From contig JAURGE010000010.1 of assembly GCA_030833925.1 (NCBI GenBank), positions 1 through 62,595 on the forward strand: DNA of 62,595 nt. The letters are read 5' to 3'. The stretch comes from Alphaproteobacteria bacterium (GTDB lineage: Bacteria > Pseudomonadota > Alphaproteobacteria > Bin95). The notes beneath the pieces are model-generated. The model had not been told where the DNA came from. It saw nothing but the letters and a program-made list of their open reading frames with translations, and did no database searches. Made by a program: the position numbers and the translations under genes. Positions 62,134 through 62,595 of the stretch are shown here, piece after piece. The stretch's first letter is position 1. The number at the start of each line of letters is the position of its first letter.

Positions 62134-62595
62134 TGGTATCAACTGACATCAAGCCTTCTGGCCCATTATCTGCATTAAATGATCTCGTTGCCTCGGGAAA
62201 AATGAGAGCAGACCCAGAACAACAGAAGGCGCTAGAGCGTCTGACTGTTCTCTGTGAATCGTTGGCAGGGTACAGACCTGAATTGAAACCATCTGGTCGC
62301 GGGGGGTTTTTGAAGAGCCTTGGCCTAAGCAGCTCGGCGCGTTGCTCATCTTCCAGCGTTCCAAAGGGGTTATATATCTTTGGACCAGTTGGTCGCGGTA
62401 AGTCGATGCTGATGGATCTGTTTTTTGATCATGTGAAAGTCGCTCAAAAGCGTCGAGTTCACTTTCATTCTTTTATGCAGGATGTTCAGAAGTTAGCGCA
62501 TGCTCGTCGTCGCTCTGGTTTGGATGGAGATCCCATCCCTGCGATAGCAAAAGAAATTGCTGCAACTGCTTGGCTGCTCTGCTTCGATGAATTCC
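62133..62595 (+). CDS. zapE: ZapE/AFG1-family ATPase, N-terminal part (cut by window edge)
   Basis: The frame starts at ATG 62133, overlapping the previous stop, and stays open to the right edge (154 codons). It shows the AFG1 ATPase pattern: PLSALNDLVASGKMRADPEQQKALERL at about 10-36 and Walker A in LYIFGPVGRGKSMLMDLFF (about 80), followed by RRVHFHSFMQDVQ. ZapE (YhcM) binds the division septum and helps division under stress; mitochondrial AFG1 is its relative. The Walker A loop reads GPVGRGKS. Downstream part is outside the window. In most Alphaproteobacteria it sits near mdh. Confidence 0.92.
   Translation, partial: MVSTDIKPSGPLSALNDLVASGKMRADPEQQKALERLTVLCESLAGYRPELKPSGRGGFLKSLGLSSSARCSSSSVPKGLYIFGPVGRGKSMLMDLFFDHVKVAQKRRVHFHSFMQDVQKLAHARRRSGLDGDPIPAIAKEIAATAWLLCFDEF

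Noticed and set aside
1-62595. CRISPR arrays, tRNA or rRNA genes, insertion sequences, phage genes
   Set aside because: I looked for direct repeats with spacers, cloverleaf-like tails, transposase motifs and integrase motifs and saw none; small RNAs could still have been missed.

Overview
The window looks like chromosome of an alphaproteobacterium, probably an uncultured, moderately AT-rich, free-living (perhaps marine) lineage. The best markers are the DnaA-like regulator hdaA next to ppk, ppx, rnd and aspS, the murJ-trpS pair, a tiny aa3-type oxidase subunit IV gene, a DUF2066-AI-2E-hdaA run, and an AspRS with the histidine typical of non-discriminating enzymes. This assignment is an inference from gene content and order; no 16S or tRNA gene was found in the window. 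No phage, insertion sequence, CRISPR array or integration scar was seen.

Region 1 (1-3835) opens with the cut-off start of an LptF/LptG-type permease. A divergent, tightly packed trio follows: a fatty acid hydroxylase-type enzyme, a large GNAT-like acyltransferase and a sugar-nucleotide-type nucleotidyltransferase. Together they suggest synthesis and export of a non-standard envelope lipid, possibly a sphingolipid. A DUF2889 gene and a 71-residue protein face the trio.

Region 2 (3965-25103) is mostly housekeeping. It holds a flavin monooxygenase, a cobC-like phosphatase divergent from cobT (B12 lower-ligand assembly), trpS and murJ, rpsD and ndk with hairpins around them, chrA, a 41-residue oxidase subunit, and purM-purN. 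These are followed by the DUF2066, AI-2E and hdaA genes, an SDR, the polyphosphate genes ppk and ppx, rnd, and aspS.

Region 3 (25343-49972) is catabolic. It contains hyuA-hyuB, typA, a ThDP enzyme with a rearranged CaiB-type CoA-transferase, an ABC exporter and a gamma-glutamyltransferase. A three-subunit molybdenum hydroxylase with an SDR is transcribed away from a complete branched-chain amino acid-type ABC importer and an acyl-CoA dehydrogenase. The control region between these two operons holds several CAGGT half-sites. The layout suggests import of a small organic acid or amide, its oxidation or hydroxylation, and its breakdown as a CoA ester.

Region 4 (50069-62595) mixes a di-haem DUF1111 protein and GST, an RraA-like aldolase with a TauD-type dioxygenase, a RidA protein and a COG3146 acyltransferase. 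It continues with an MFS exporter, a YrdC-like protein fused by translational overlap to a D-aminoacylase gene, ctpA, rppH, a second and normal CaiB CoA-transferase, and the start of zapE. The least explained items are the lipid cluster at the left edge, the YrdC-like/D-aminoacylase pair and the ThDP enzyme/rearranged CoA-transferase pair.
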